From assembly GCF_007595705.1 (NCBI RefSeq), contig NZ_NISY01000006.1, positions 186,001 to 250,000 of the forward strand: a stretch of DNA of 64,000 nt, given 5' to 3'. The notes beneath the pieces are model-generated. The model was given only the letters and a program-made list of their open reading frames with translations. It made no database searches and had not been told where the DNA came from. This document shows, piece after piece, positions 34,561 to 41,863 of the stretch (the stretch's first letter is position 1; the number at the start of each line of letters is the position of its first letter). The translations under genes were made by a program, and so were the position numbers. This DNA comes from Streptomyces sp. SAJ15. Its GTDB lineage: Bacteria > Actinomycetota > Actinomycetes > Streptomycetales > Streptomycetaceae.

Positions 34561-34935
34561 ATGTACGTGGTCAGTGAGCGGGAGCAGCGGACGACCAAGA
34601 CCCCCGCCGGCACGATGTTCGGCTTGGCGGCCCCCAGCCAGGGCAGCGCCGAGCTCAGCACCTGGCGGGTCGAACTCGGCGCGGACGCGGCCACGCCGGT
34701 GCACGTCATCGATCGTGAGCAGGTGTGGATGCCCCTGTCGGGGGCGTTCGAGGTCGAGGTGGACGGCGAGACACGGCAGGCCGGGGCTGGACAGGCGGTC
34801 ATCCTGCCCGCCGGCGCGGTGCGGCGGCTGAAGGCCGTGGGCGGTCCGGCGGAGGCGCTGGTCGCCATGGCCGTCGGCGGTAAGGCGATGATGCCCGGGG
34901 GTGAGGACAAGATCCCGCTTCCGTGGGCCGAGTGA
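34561..34935 (+). CDS. small cupin-domain protein
   Basis: The 124-residue single-domain cupin has motif 1-like TPVHVIDREQVWMPLSGAFEVEVDG (near residue 45) and motif 2-like GQAVILPAGAVRRL. The metal ligands are reduced: motif 1 has one His and a Glu/Gln pair, so metal binding is uncertain. AGGAGG is 5 nt before ATG 34561, fixing the start. Divergent from MarR and probably controlled by it. Function unknown; such cupins often bind or convert small quinones or stress metabolites. Confidence 0.8.
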   Translation: MYVVSEREQRTTKTPAGTMFGLAAPSQGSAELSTWRVELGADAATPVHVIDREQVWMPLSGAFEVEVDGETRQAGAGQAVILPAGAVRRLKAVGGPAEALVAMAVGGKAMMPGGEDKIPLPWAE

Positions 34936-35010
34936 CCTTTCCCCGGTGAGCGGCCCCCACCGGGCCGACCCCATGCGCCGCGCTCGTGATGCCCCCGGCG
35001 GAGTCAGTCG

Positions 35011-35433
35011 TTACTCCGCGGCCTCGACTCCCAGGTCGGCGAGCAGGTCGCGCACACGGTTCTCGATCTCGTCGCGGATGGGGCGTACGGCGTCGACACC
35101 CTGGCCGGCGGGGTCCTCAAGCTTCCAGTCCAGATAGCGCTTGCCGGGGAAGTACGGGCAGGCGTCTCCGCAGCCCATGGTGATCACCACGTCCGAGGAC
35201 CGCACCGCCTCCACCGTGAGGACCTTCGGGACCTCGGCGGAGATGTCGACGCCGACCTCGCGCATGGCCTCCACGACGGCCGGGTTGACCGTCTGGGCCG
35301 GGGCGGAGCCGGCGGAGCGGACCTCGACCCGACCCGCGCCGAGGTGGGTGAGGAAGGCGGCGCCCATCTGGGAGCGTCCGGCGTTGTGGACGCAGACGAA
35401 GAGAACGGTCGGGCGCTCGGCGGGGGTGCTCAC
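35011..35433 (-). CDS. arsC: arsenate reductase ArsC, low-molecular-weight phosphatase (thioredoxin-linked) type
   Basis: The 140-residue protein has the phosphatase loop C-x5-R (Cys14 to Arg20, CVHNAGRS) and the redox Cys pair Cys88/Cys92 in MGCGDACPYF. It reduces arsenate to arsenite through a triple-cysteine relay reduced by thioredoxin or mycothiol. It is the third gene of arsR-aqpS-arsC, 22 bp after the channel gene. Start GTG 35433. Confidence 0.92.
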   Translation of the reverse strand: MSTPAERPTVLFVCVHNAGRSQMGAAFLTHLGAGRVEVRSAGSAPAQTVNPAVVEAMREVGVDISAEVPKVLTVEAVRSSDVVITMGCGDACPYFPGKRYLDWKLEDPAGQGVDAVRPIRDEIENRVRDLLADLGVEAAE

Positions 35434-35455
35434 GGCGGGGGTCTCCAGGGGTTGG

Positions 35456-36196
35456 TCAGCGGGTGGCGGGCGTGGTCAAGGCTTCGCCGACCGGAGTGGG
35501 GGCGTGGGACCCCGCGGGGGCCGGGCGGGCGAAGACGACCGCGGTCAGGGCCAGGCCGATGGCGGCGCCGGCCAACTGGGCGGCGATGAAGGGGGCGACG
35601 GAGGCGGGGGCGATTCCGGCGAAGGTGTCGGTGAAGGCCCGGCCGATGGTCACCGCGGGGTTGGCGAAGCTGGTGGAGGAGGTGAACCAGTACGCGGAGC
35701 CGATGAAGGAGGCCACCGCGGCGGGCGCCAGGTGGGCCCGGCCGGTGCGGGTCAGGCCGAAGACGACCAGGACCAGGCCGGCGGTCGCCACGAGCTCGCC
35801 GAGCCACAGGTGGCCGGCGGAGCGGTCATGGGTGGAGAGGTGGACGAGAGGTCGGGCGAACATCGCGTCCGCCAGCACCGCGCCGGCCACCGCCCCGCCG
35901 ACCTGGGCGGGGAGGTACGCGGCGACCTCGCGCGGACCCGGGCCCCGACCGTCGCGGCGGCCGGTGATCCAGGCGGCGAGGGTGACCACGGGGTTGAAGT
36001 GGGCGCCGGAGACGGGGCCGAGAAGAACGATCAGCACACCGAGGCCGAAGACCGTCGCCAGCGAGTTGGCCAGCAACTGCACGCCCACGTCGCGGGTCAG
36101 CTCGGTGGCCTGGATGCCCGAGCCGACCACGATGGCGACGAGCAGACAGGTTCCCAGGGCTTCGGCGGCGGCGCGACGGGCCAGCGGGGCGTTCAC
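35456..36196 (-). CDS. aqpS: MIP-family channel (AqpS-like) in ars operon
   Basis: The 246-residue protein has six hydrophobic helices and two NPA-type boxes: HFNPVVT (first, NPV) and FANPAVT (second). Aquaglyceroporins in ars operons (arsR-aqpS-arsC in Sinorhizobium) let arsenite flow out down its gradient after ArsC acts, replacing an ArsB/Acr3 pump. The GTG start overlaps the ArsR stop (GTGA). No ArsB or Acr3 gene is in the window, which fits the AqpS scheme. Confidence 0.88.
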   Translation of the reverse strand: MNAPLARRAAAEALGTCLLVAIVVGSGIQATELTRDVGVQLLANSLATVFGLGVLIVLLGPVSGAHFNPVVTLAAWITGRRDGRGPGPREVAAYLPAQVGGAVAGAVLADAMFARPLVHLSTHDRSAGHLWLGELVATAGLVLVVFGLTRTGRAHLAPAAVASFIGSAYWFTSSTSFANPAVTIGRAFTDTFAGIAPASVAPFIAAQLAGAAIGLALTAVVFARPAPAGSHAPTPVGEALTTPATR

Positions 36197-36567
36197 GGGG
36201 TTGCTCCGGCGCCCCGCGGGGTGCGCAGGACGTCGGCCAGCCGGTCCAGTGCTCCGGGCACCACGCGGTAGTAGACCCACGTTCCGCGCCGTTCGCCGTC
36301 GATGAGGCCGGCGTTGCGGAGCAGCTTGAGGTGGTGGGAGATCGTCGGCTGGGACAGCTCGAAGGCCGGGGTCAGCTCGCACACGCAGACCTCCCCGCCG
36401 TCCTGGGAGGCGATCATCGACAGCAGTCGCAGCCGTACCGGGTCACCCAAGGCTTTGAACGCCCCGGCCAGGTCCTCGGCCCTGTCTTCGGCCAGGGGCG
36501 CGGTCGCCAGCGTGGGGCAGCAGCCGCCGGGGACGCCCTGACCGAGCACCACATCCTGTTTCGACAT
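36193..36567 (-). CDS. arsR: ArsR-family metalloregulator
   Basis: The 124-residue winged-helix repressor contains EVCVCELTPAFELSQPTISHHLKLL, with Cys61 and Cys63 in the arsenite-binding position (C-x-C of ELCVCDL type), and an additional N-terminal Cys16-Cys17 pair in GGCCPT. Arsenite binding releases the operator. It heads the aqpS-arsC operon and is divergent from arsI, so both sides are probably controlled from the 78-bp gap. Confidence 0.9.
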   Translation of the reverse strand: MSKQDVVLGQGVPGGCCPTLATAPLAEDRAEDLAGAFKALGDPVRLRLLSMIASQDGGEVCVCELTPAFELSQPTISHHLKLLRNAGLIDGERRGTWVYYRVVPGALDRLADVLRTPRGAGATP

Positions 36568-36576
36568 TTCTCTATC

Positions 36577-36626
36577 TTGACGTTCTTCGATCCAGGGCGC
36601 AAGCTTGCATTGAAATACTTCGATTC
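36577..36626. promoter_or_regulatory. candidate ArsR operators, two 17-bp direct repeats between arsR and arsI
   Basis: Two similar elements, TTGACGTTCTTCGATCC (36577-36593) and TTGAAATACTTCGATTC (36610-36626), share 13 of 17 bases and are 33 bp apart (about three helical turns). They fill the gap between the divergent arsR and arsI starts and resemble the TTGA-containing sites of ArsR proteins. Confidence 0.45.
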
Positions 36627-36645
36627 AGTGCATGAGGTGATCGAC

Positions 36646-37092
36646 ATGTCCCGTGCCCAGCTGGCTCTCAACGTCGCCGACCTTGAGGCGTCGGTGGCCT
36701 TCTACTCCAAGCTCTTCGGTACCGAACCCGCCAAGCGCCGGCCCGGCTACGCCAACTTCGCCATCGCCGAGCCCCCACTGAAGCTCGTCCTCATCGAGGG
36801 TGAGGCCGGGCAGGACACCCGCCTGGACCACCTCGGAGTCGAGGTCGAAACCACCGACCAGGTCAGTGCCGCCACCACGCGCCTGAAGGAAGCCGGCCTG
36901 GCCGCTGTCGAGGAGACCGACACCTCCTGCTGCTACGCGCTCCAGGACAAGGTCTGGGTCCACGGCCCCGGTCGCGAGCCCTGGGAGGTCTACGTCGTCA
37001 AGGCCGACGCCGACACCCTTGCCGGTACGGCGGCCCAGGCCGAAGCCTGCCGCACCGCCGCCCCGGACGCCGACCGCGCCTGCGGCTGCTGA
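36646..37092 (+). CDS. arsI: ArsI-type VOC-fold dioxygenase (organoarsenical C-As lyase; CadI-like)
   Basis: The 148-residue glyoxalase/VOC-fold protein begins RAQLALNVADLEASVAFYSKLFG and has the diagnostic Cys95-Cys96 pair in TSCCYALQDKVW, then PWEVYVV. In ArsI this pair binds trivalent aryl- or methylarsenicals, whose C-As bond is split with Fe(II) and O2. The tail ends in Cys-Gly-Cys. It is divergent from arsR. CadI, a cadmium-induced homologue with the same motif, is the main alternative. ATG 36646 has GAGGTGA 6 nt upstream. Confidence 0.85.
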   Translation: MSRAQLALNVADLEASVAFYSKLFGTEPAKRRPGYANFAIAEPPLKLVLIEGEAGQDTRLDHLGVEVETTDQVSAATTRLKEAGLAAVEETDTSCCYALQDKVWVHGPGREPWEVYVVKADADTLAGTAAQAEACRTAAPDADRACGC

Positions 37093-37185
37093 CCGGCACC
37101 GCGGCCTTCTGCCAGCGGGAGGACCTGAGAAAGCCTCCGGCTTCGGACGGCCCTACGGGCCGTGTGCGGTTGTCGTCGGCCGCTG

Positions 37186-37737
37186 TCAGCCGGGGAAGCG
37201 GAGGAACGGGGCCGGTACGTGGTCGACCAGCCACACCCCGTTGGCGCTGAGCCGGAACTCCCGTCCGGCGCGGTGCATCGCCCCGGCGTGGACCGACAAC
37301 ACCACCGGTGTGCCGCGCCGCGCGCCCACCCGTAGGGCCGTCTCCCGATCGGGCGAGAGGTGCACCGCGTGCCGGTGCATCGGCCGCAGACCCTCCGCCC
37401 GGATGGCCGGCAGATACCGGGCCACCGTGCCGTGGAACAGGTACTCGGGCGGCACCGACGTCGGCAGTCCGAGATCGACCGGAACCGTGTGCCCCTGGTT
37501 GGCGCGGATCCGGCCGTCCACCACGGCGAACCGCTGCTTGTCATTGGCGCGGACCACCTGGATCAGCTCCGCGTGGCTGAAGGAGAAGCCGTGCGCGACC
37601 GCCGCGGCGATCAGGACGTCGACGTCCACCCAGCCGTGCGGGTCGAGCGTGACGCCGATGCGCCCCGGATCGTGCCGCAGATGCCGGGACAGGTACTTGG
37701 AGATCCGCGTCTCACGTCGTGCGTCCATCCCCTTCAT
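37186..37737 (-). CDS. kptA: RNA 2'-phosphotransferase KptA/Tpt1
   Basis: The 183-residue protein shows the family blocks ISKYLSRHLRHDPGRIGVTLDPHGWV (N-terminal, given by position 9-34), RANQGHTVPVDL, YLFHGTVARYLPAIRAEGLRPM, and HLSPDRETALRVGARRG, with the catalytic Arg/His residues in RHLRH, HGT and VHLS. Tpt1 moves a 2'-phosphate from RNA to NAD+; bacteria lack the tRNA splicing that makes this substrate, so the bacterial role may be ADP-ribosylation or RNA repair. ATG 37737 and ATG 37728 are both possible starts. It stands alone. Confidence 0.9.
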   Translation of the reverse strand: MKGMDARRETRISKYLSRHLRHDPGRIGVTLDPHGWVDVDVLIAAAVAHGFSFSHAELIQVVRANDKQRFAVVDGRIRANQGHTVPVDLGLPTSVPPEYLFHGTVARYLPAIRAEGLRPMHRHAVHLSPDRETALRVGARRGTPVVLSVHAGAMHRAGREFRLSANGVWLVDHVPAPFLRFPG

Positions 37738-38059
37738 AGTGCCGCGCGGGGCCCCGGCCGCGCATCTGATTTCCACCGCGCCGCGTGTCCCGGCCGCCTC
37801 CGAGGCAACGGCCGCGAGTACGGCCGGTTCGCCTCGCCACCCCCGTCCACCCGCCGCGGTGGCCGGTGGCTCGGCGTCTGCCACCTGACCCGTGCGTCAC
37901 CCTGACTCTGGGGCCCGCCAGTGCGGGCTCCTGTGCCTGCACGTCAGTGATCACTCGCGCGTACAGTACGGTCGCTACGGCACGGCGCTCCGCGCTATCG
38001 GCGGCCGCCCGCTCGGCAGCCGTCATCGACGCGAGCCACTCGCGCGGCACCCCCGGGTC
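37738..38059. other. intergenic stretch, no supported gene
   Basis: The minus frame here contains a short coherent peptide (REWLASMTAAERAAADSA, then ATVLYARVITDVQAQ) that could be the end of a lost gene, but no family could be named and the frame becomes Arg/Gly-rich before it stops. Nothing else was seen. Confidence 0.3.
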
Positions 38060-38190
38060 GGGGTGAGGTCGGGCCACCGTGCGGGCTGAGCGGGGCGAGA
38101 GCGGCGATGAGTGAGTGGCCGAAGTCGGTCAGTGAGTACTCCACTTCCGGTGGGACCTGGTGATAGACCTCGCGGTGAACCAGTCCGCTG
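38060..38190 (-). pseudogene. HxlR-family regulator remnant (C-terminal wing only)
   Basis: Minus-strand translation gives SGLVHREVYHQVPPEVEYSL followed by TDFGHSLIAALAPLS, the beta-wing and last helix of HxlR-type winged-helix regulators. No start, recognition helix or N-terminal half precedes it; the homology stops abruptly at 38190, where a plus-strand fragment of another gene begins. It is a truncated remnant. Confidence 0.55.
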
Positions 38191-38300
38191 GCTCGCCGTG
38201 GACCGCGTCGGCCCCGACGCCAGCGCGTTCGCGCACCGCTCCGCGCGCGTCAACGTGCCCGCCTACGACCCGGAGGTCCTCTTCGCATCGGCCGCGCGCA
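38189..38300 (+). pseudogene. possible FAD-linked oxidase (BBE-type) C-terminal fragment
   Basis: Plus-strand translation reads WLAVDRVGPDASAFAHRSARVN, matching the V-x-P-D-A-T-A-F-x-H-R pattern near the C terminus of berberine-bridge-type oxidases. About 35 residues only; no start, stop or flavin domain. It abuts the HxlR remnant, so the two may be what is left of a divergent regulator/oxidase pair. Confidence 0.35.
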
Positions 38301-38351
38301 GGCCGTGGAAAGGCTGCCCCGAGGGCCGGCCGGAGCCGCCGCGGCCGCGTT

Positions 38352-39239
38352 TCAGTGAGGCTTGAGCGTGAGGGCGTCGAGGAGTCGGTCGAGGGAGGGG
38401 TTGGTGTTGTCGGTGCGGTGGGTGAGGTAGAGGGTGGTGGTCGTGTGGTTGAGGAGCCGCGGGGTGACGCCGGCGCGGCGCAGGGTGCGGTGTGAGTCGG
38501 TGAGGATGGCGGCGCCGAATCCGGCGGCGACCAGGGCGAGCAGGGTCTGAACGGTTCGACCTTCGGCGGCGATGCGCGGGCTGACACCCGCGCGGTGGCA
38601 CAGGGCGATGATCTCGTCGTAGGAGCGCGGCGAGACGTCGCGAGGCCAGAGCACCAAGGGGATCTCGTCCAGGACCGTCAGATCGGCCGGCTGTCGCGCC
38701 AGGCCCTGGGCGAGGGGATGCGTGGCGGGCAGGAAGACGGAGAGCGGTTCGCTCCACCAGGCGGTGGCGGTCAGTTCGCCGCTCGCCAACGGCAGGCGCT
38801 GGACGGCGAGGTCGTACCGCCCGTCCAGGACGCCCTGCGACATGGCCTGGTCGTCGAAGCTCTCCACCAGCCGCAGGTCCAGGTCGGGCAGATCGGTGTG
38901 GAGCCGGCCCAGGGCGGCGCCGAGCGGACCGTTGATACCGGACCCGGAGAAGGTGACGGTCAGCCGTCCGGTGCGACCCTGAGCCGCCGCGTCCACGTCC
39001 TCCCGCAGACGACCGGCCTCGGCCAGCACCCGCCGCGCCCGGTCCACCAGGGCGGTCCCGGCCGCGGTGGGCACGAGGGTCCGGCCGTCGCGGGCGAACA
39101 GCACGGTGCCCAGCTGCCGCTCGAGCTCGCGCAGCTGGCGACTGAGGGTGGGCTGGGTCATGTGGAGGCGGCGGGCCGCCGCGCTGACGGACCCCTCGTC
39201 CGCGACCGTGACCGCGTAGCGGAGCAGCCGCAATTCCAC
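38352..39239 (-). CDS. LysR-family transcriptional regulator
   Basis: The 295-residue regulator has an N-terminal HTH (GSVSAAARRLHMTQPTLSRQ, about residues 16-35) and a LysR substrate domain (from RLTVTFSGSG on). GTG 39239 has GGGAGG 5 nt upstream, which fixes the start; a longer frame exists but lacks a ribosome-binding site. It is divergent from the SnoaL-like gene, with a palindrome between them, so it likely controls that gene and itself. The inducer is unknown. Confidence 0.9.
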   Translation of the reverse strand: MELRLLRYAVTVADEGSVSAAARRLHMTQPTLSRQLRELERQLGTVLFARDGRTLVPTAAGTALVDRARRVLAEAGRLREDVDAAAQGRTGRLTVTFSGSGINGPLGAALGRLHTDLPDLDLRLVESFDDQAMSQGVLDGRYDLAVQRLPLASGELTATAWWSEPLSVFLPATHPLAQGLARQPADLTVLDEIPLVLWPRDVSPRSYDEIIALCHRAGVSPRIAAEGRTVQTLLALVAAGFGAAILTDSHRTLRRAGVTPRLLNHTTTTLYLTHRTDNTNPSLDRLLDALTLKPH

Positions 39240-39261
39240 TCTTGCCTCCCGGGCATGGACG

Positions 39262-39290
39262 CCATACCCAGTCTCACATACGGGGTATGG
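39262..39290. promoter_or_regulatory. LysR-type binding palindrome
   Basis: Perfect 8-bp arms CCATACCC (39262-39269) and GGGTATGG (39283-39290), spacer 13 bp. It contains a T-N11-A type core and lies 23 bp upstream of the LysR start and 63 bp upstream of the SnoaL start, the usual location for LysR control. Confidence 0.65.
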
Positions 39291-39352
39291 CTGCTCTGTC
39301 GGGCTGTCAGCCTGGTCGGGCACGTTGTCCTGCCCAGCAAGCGAGGCCCATC

Positions 39353-39814
39353 ATGACCGCCACCACCGCCACCGGGACCGCCACCACCGCCACCGACACC
39401 GTCCGTGCCTTCTTCGCGGCGTTCGCCACCCATGACCTGGACCAGATACTGGCCCTGGTCGATGAGGACGCCCACTGGTACGTGCCGGGGGAGCCCGCGC
39501 TGGTGCCCTGGGCCGGCGAACGGCGCGGGCACGCGAGCCTGCGGGAGTTCTTCGAACTCGTCTTCACCGTCGCCGAACCGCTCGCCTTCGACATCCACGG
39601 CATGGCCGAGCTCGGCGACACGGTCCTGATCCCCGGCCGCTTCGCCTACCGCTACCACCGTTCCGGACAGACCCTGGACGACGAATTCATCCTCAAGATC
39701 ACAGTCCGGGACGGCCTGGTCACCGACTACCGCATCTTCGAGGACTCCCTGCGCCTGGCCCGCGCCTACCTGGGCGACACCGCTCCCGGCGCACTCCCGG
39801 GCCCCGCGGTCTGA
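39353..39814 (+). CDS. SnoaL/NTF2-like protein
   Basis: The 153-residue protein has the NTF2-like fold pattern: helix TVRAFFAAFATHDLDQILALVDEDAHWYV (given by position 16-44), then beta strands with GRFAYRYHRSGQTLDDEF and ITVRDGLVTDYRIFED. It has a Thr/Ala-rich N-terminal repeat (TATTATGTATTATD). Such proteins act as small cyclases, isomerases or hydrolases. Regulated by the divergent LysR, most likely. The substrate is unknown. Confidence 0.82.
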   Translation: MTATTATGTATTATDTVRAFFAAFATHDLDQILALVDEDAHWYVPGEPALVPWAGERRGHASLREFFELVFTVAEPLAFDIHGMAELGDTVLIPGRFAYRYHRSGQTLDDEFILKITVRDGLVTDYRIFEDSLRLARAYLGDTAPGALPGPAV

Positions 39815-40234
39815 CATGGCCCGTGGCCGCTCCGCGGCCGGCGCGCCTGGTTCACCGGAGGGGCAGGTGCGGCCCTGGGACGGCATCGTCGCGGAGAAAG
39901 TGCGTCGTCGGCTGACGAGAAGACGGCGCGTCCTGATCGGTCGAATGACCGATGTGCGCGGCGCCCGGGAGGGGCAGAGTGGCCACAGCCGCCGCGGGCC
40001 CCCGCCGCGGCGGCCCCACGGACAGAACGAGAGTGTCGGTGTGGTGGTGCCATGGGCGCCTCGTTGTTGGGGCGCGCCGTGGCGGCGCCGTCTTTCGCCT
40101 GGTCGCTTGTTCGTCTGTCCACCTCCTCCATGTGACGTGCCCTGTCGATGGCGATCGTGTGAGCGGTGTGGGGGCCGCTCATACGATGTGGTGCGGCCGT
40201 AGACCGGTCGTGAGGGAACAAGGGGAGAGGGGTC
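39815..40234. other. intergenic region with terminator, no gene
   Basis: 420 bp between the SnoaL-like and DUF1349 genes. Apart from the hairpin at 39988-40014 I see no supported feature; the frames present are Arg/Gly-rich shadows. Confidence 0.4.
39988..40014 (+). terminator. terminator-like hairpin downstream of the SnoaL-like gene
   Basis: Perfect 10-bp stem GCCGCCGCGG / CCGCGGCGGC with a 7-nt loop, 174 bp after the stop. No U tract. Could also be a chance GC-rich palindrome. Confidence 0.4.
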
Positions 40235-40834
40235 GTGGTGGGGTTCGATGGAATCGTGTCGTGGGATGAGGCCGGGTGGCTGAACCGTCCGCCGGCGGTG
40301 GAGCGGGACGGTGACGACTTGTTGGTGACCACCGGGCATGGCAGCGACTTCTGGCGCCGTACCTGCTACGGGTTCGTTCGCGACAGCGGTCATGCCCTGC
40401 TGACCGACTTCCCGGTGGGTTCCGCGGTCGAAGTGTCCTTCCAGGCCGACTTCACCGCCCTGTATGACCAGGCCGGGGTGATGGTTCGGGTGGATGAGCG
40501 AACCTGGGTGAAGGCGGGAGTCGAGGTGACGGACGGGACCCTGCATGTGGGCGCCGTGGTCACCCACGACACCTCGGACTGGTCGCTGGCCCCCGTCCCC
40601 GAATGGGACGGCAAGCCGGTCACCGTGCGCGTCAGCCGCTCCGGCGACGCACTGACCATCCGGGCCCGCGGTGGCGAGGGCCCCTGGCGGATGGTCCGTC
40701 TCGCGCACCTGCCCCCTGACGCGATCGCCACCGCGGGGCCGTTCTGCTGCTCGCCTCAACGCGAGGGCCTGCGGGTACGGTTCACCGGCTTCACCCGTGG
40801 CCCGGCCGACGCCGGCCTGCACGAGGGCCCGTAA
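40235..40834 (+). CDS. DUF1349 (concanavalin-like) protein
   Basis: The 199-residue protein has the DUF1349 sequence pattern: DFWRRTCYGFVRDSGHALL, YDQAGVMVRVDERTWVKAGVE (near residue 88), and WRMVRLAHL with PFCCSPQREGLRVRFTGF at the end. The fold is a beta-sandwich that resembles concanavalin lectins; function is unknown and no signal peptide is seen. Tandem GTG codons at 40235 and 40238 both follow a GGGGAGAGG ribosome-binding site. A strong hairpin 41 bp after the stop ends the transcript. Confidence 0.85.
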   Translation: MVGFDGIVSWDEAGWLNRPPAVERDGDDLLVTTGHGSDFWRRTCYGFVRDSGHALLTDFPVGSAVEVSFQADFTALYDQAGVMVRVDERTWVKAGVEVTDGTLHVGAVVTHDTSDWSLAPVPEWDGKPVTVRVSRSGDALTIRARGGEGPWRMVRLAHLPPDAIATAGPFCCSPQREGLRVRFTGFTRGPADAGLHEGP

Positions 40835-40874
40835 GCGGGCAGGATCGCGGAGTCTCCTGAGCTGATCTCGAAGT

Positions 40875-40917
40875 CTGGTGCGGGTGGGCCCGTATCTCAA
40901 GGGCCCACCCGCACCAG
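40875..40917 (+). terminator. perfect 17-bp terminator hairpin after DUF1349 gene
   Basis: Arms 40875-40891 (CTGGTGCGGGTGGGCCC) and 40901-40917 with a 9-nt loop, no mismatch, and no U tract. Confidence 0.8.
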
Positions 40918-41009
40918 TCGTTCAGCTCGTTGCTCTCTCGATGTCGATCACATCCGTATCAGACCGGCCTGTTGACGGAGCTCGACGGTGTCGGCCGGCG
41001 GTCCTTGCG

Positions 41010-41140
41010 GGAGGGATCAGCAGTGGGTGATGTCCCAGCGGTTCCCCGCCAGTTCTCGTCGGCGTAGTCGATGACCGGGTTCCTGTCCGATCCGACCCGC
41101 CACACCCAGGCACCGTCGCCGCGCTTGTAGCCCTTGTCGG
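41010..41140 (-). pseudogene. possible remnant of a small secreted-type protein with a frameshift
   Basis: Minus-strand translation gives DGAWVWRVGSDRNPVIDYAD then ENW; after a shift of frame it would end NRWDITHC and stop. The aromatic-rich, Cys-ended text looks like real protein, but no start or family is clear. The rest of 40918-41331 holds no supported gene. Confidence 0.25.
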
Positions 41141-41331
41141 ATGACGATGTCGCAGCCGCGACACGGCGGCGCCGCAGGAGCCCGTCCGGCGCAGCCTCCA
41201 TCCTCGACGGCCGGTCGGCGACATCGCCGGGCGAGGCCGGTGAGCTGGGTGAGGCGGCTGGGGGTGGACGTGTGTGCTGCCGCTGGCTGACTCGGCCCCT
41301 ACGGCAGCGGGACCCCGTCCCAAAGCACATA

Positions 41332-41355
41332 CATACATGCGTGCATGCATGTATG
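41332..41355. promoter_or_regulatory. operator-like palindrome upstream of the DUF2867-like/TetR pair
   Basis: Perfect 9-bp arms CATACATGC (41332-41340) and GCATGTATG (41347-41355), spacer 6 bp, in an AT-richer island. It lies 35 bp upstream of the first gene; the TetR encoded second is the likely binder. Confidence 0.65.
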
Positions 41356-41389
41356 CTGGAGGGAGTTGATCGCCGAGGGGGCGTGCGAC

Positions 41390-41851
41390 ATGAAGGACCG
41401 ACTGGCAGGACAGGTGCGGCGGGTCGAAGTGACCGACCCGATCGCCACAGCTCGGCGTTACGACTACGCCGATGCCTTCGAGCTCCGTCTGTCCGAACCG
41501 GACCCGCACCCGCCCGAGGTCTGGGTCCGGGCCGGACTGGACGGCACGCCCAAGTGGGTCGACCTCGTTGCGGGGCTGCTGGGAATGCGCGGTGCTCCCG
41601 AGGGGCCGGCAGACCGGGTGGCCGGCTTCCGGGTCATCGAGTCCCGCCCTGATGTGGTCCACCTCGAGACGACACTGCCGCTGATGCGCGTCGTCCTCGT
41701 GGGTCGGCGTGTCGAACCGACGTGCAGACTGTTCACCAGCGTTCTCCACTACAAACAGCCGACCCTCGCTCGACTCGTCTGGGCGGTCGTCGGCAACGGT
41801 CATCGGTGGGCGGCACGACAGTTGATCACCAGCAGGATTTCGACCACCTGA
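41390..41851 (+). CDS. DUF2867-like hypothetical protein
   Basis: The 153-residue protein has DYADAFELRLSEPDPHPPEVWVRAG (near residue 25, by position), FRVIESRPDVVHLETTLPLM and a C-terminal RLVWAVVGNGHRWAARQLI. This order of aromatic start, charged middle and basic amphipathic end is like DUF2867 (SRPBCC-related) proteins, of unknown role. ATG 41390 has GAGGGG 8 nt upstream. It is 12 bp before the TetR gene and likely co-transcribed with it. Confidence 0.55.
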   Translation: MKDRLAGQVRRVEVTDPIATARRYDYADAFELRLSEPDPHPPEVWVRAGLDGTPKWVDLVAGLLGMRGAPEGPADRVAGFRVIESRPDVVHLETTLPLMRVVLVGRRVEPTCRLFTSVLHYKQPTLARLVWAVVGNGHRWAARQLITSRISTT

Positions 41852-41863
41852 TCGGAGCGAGAC

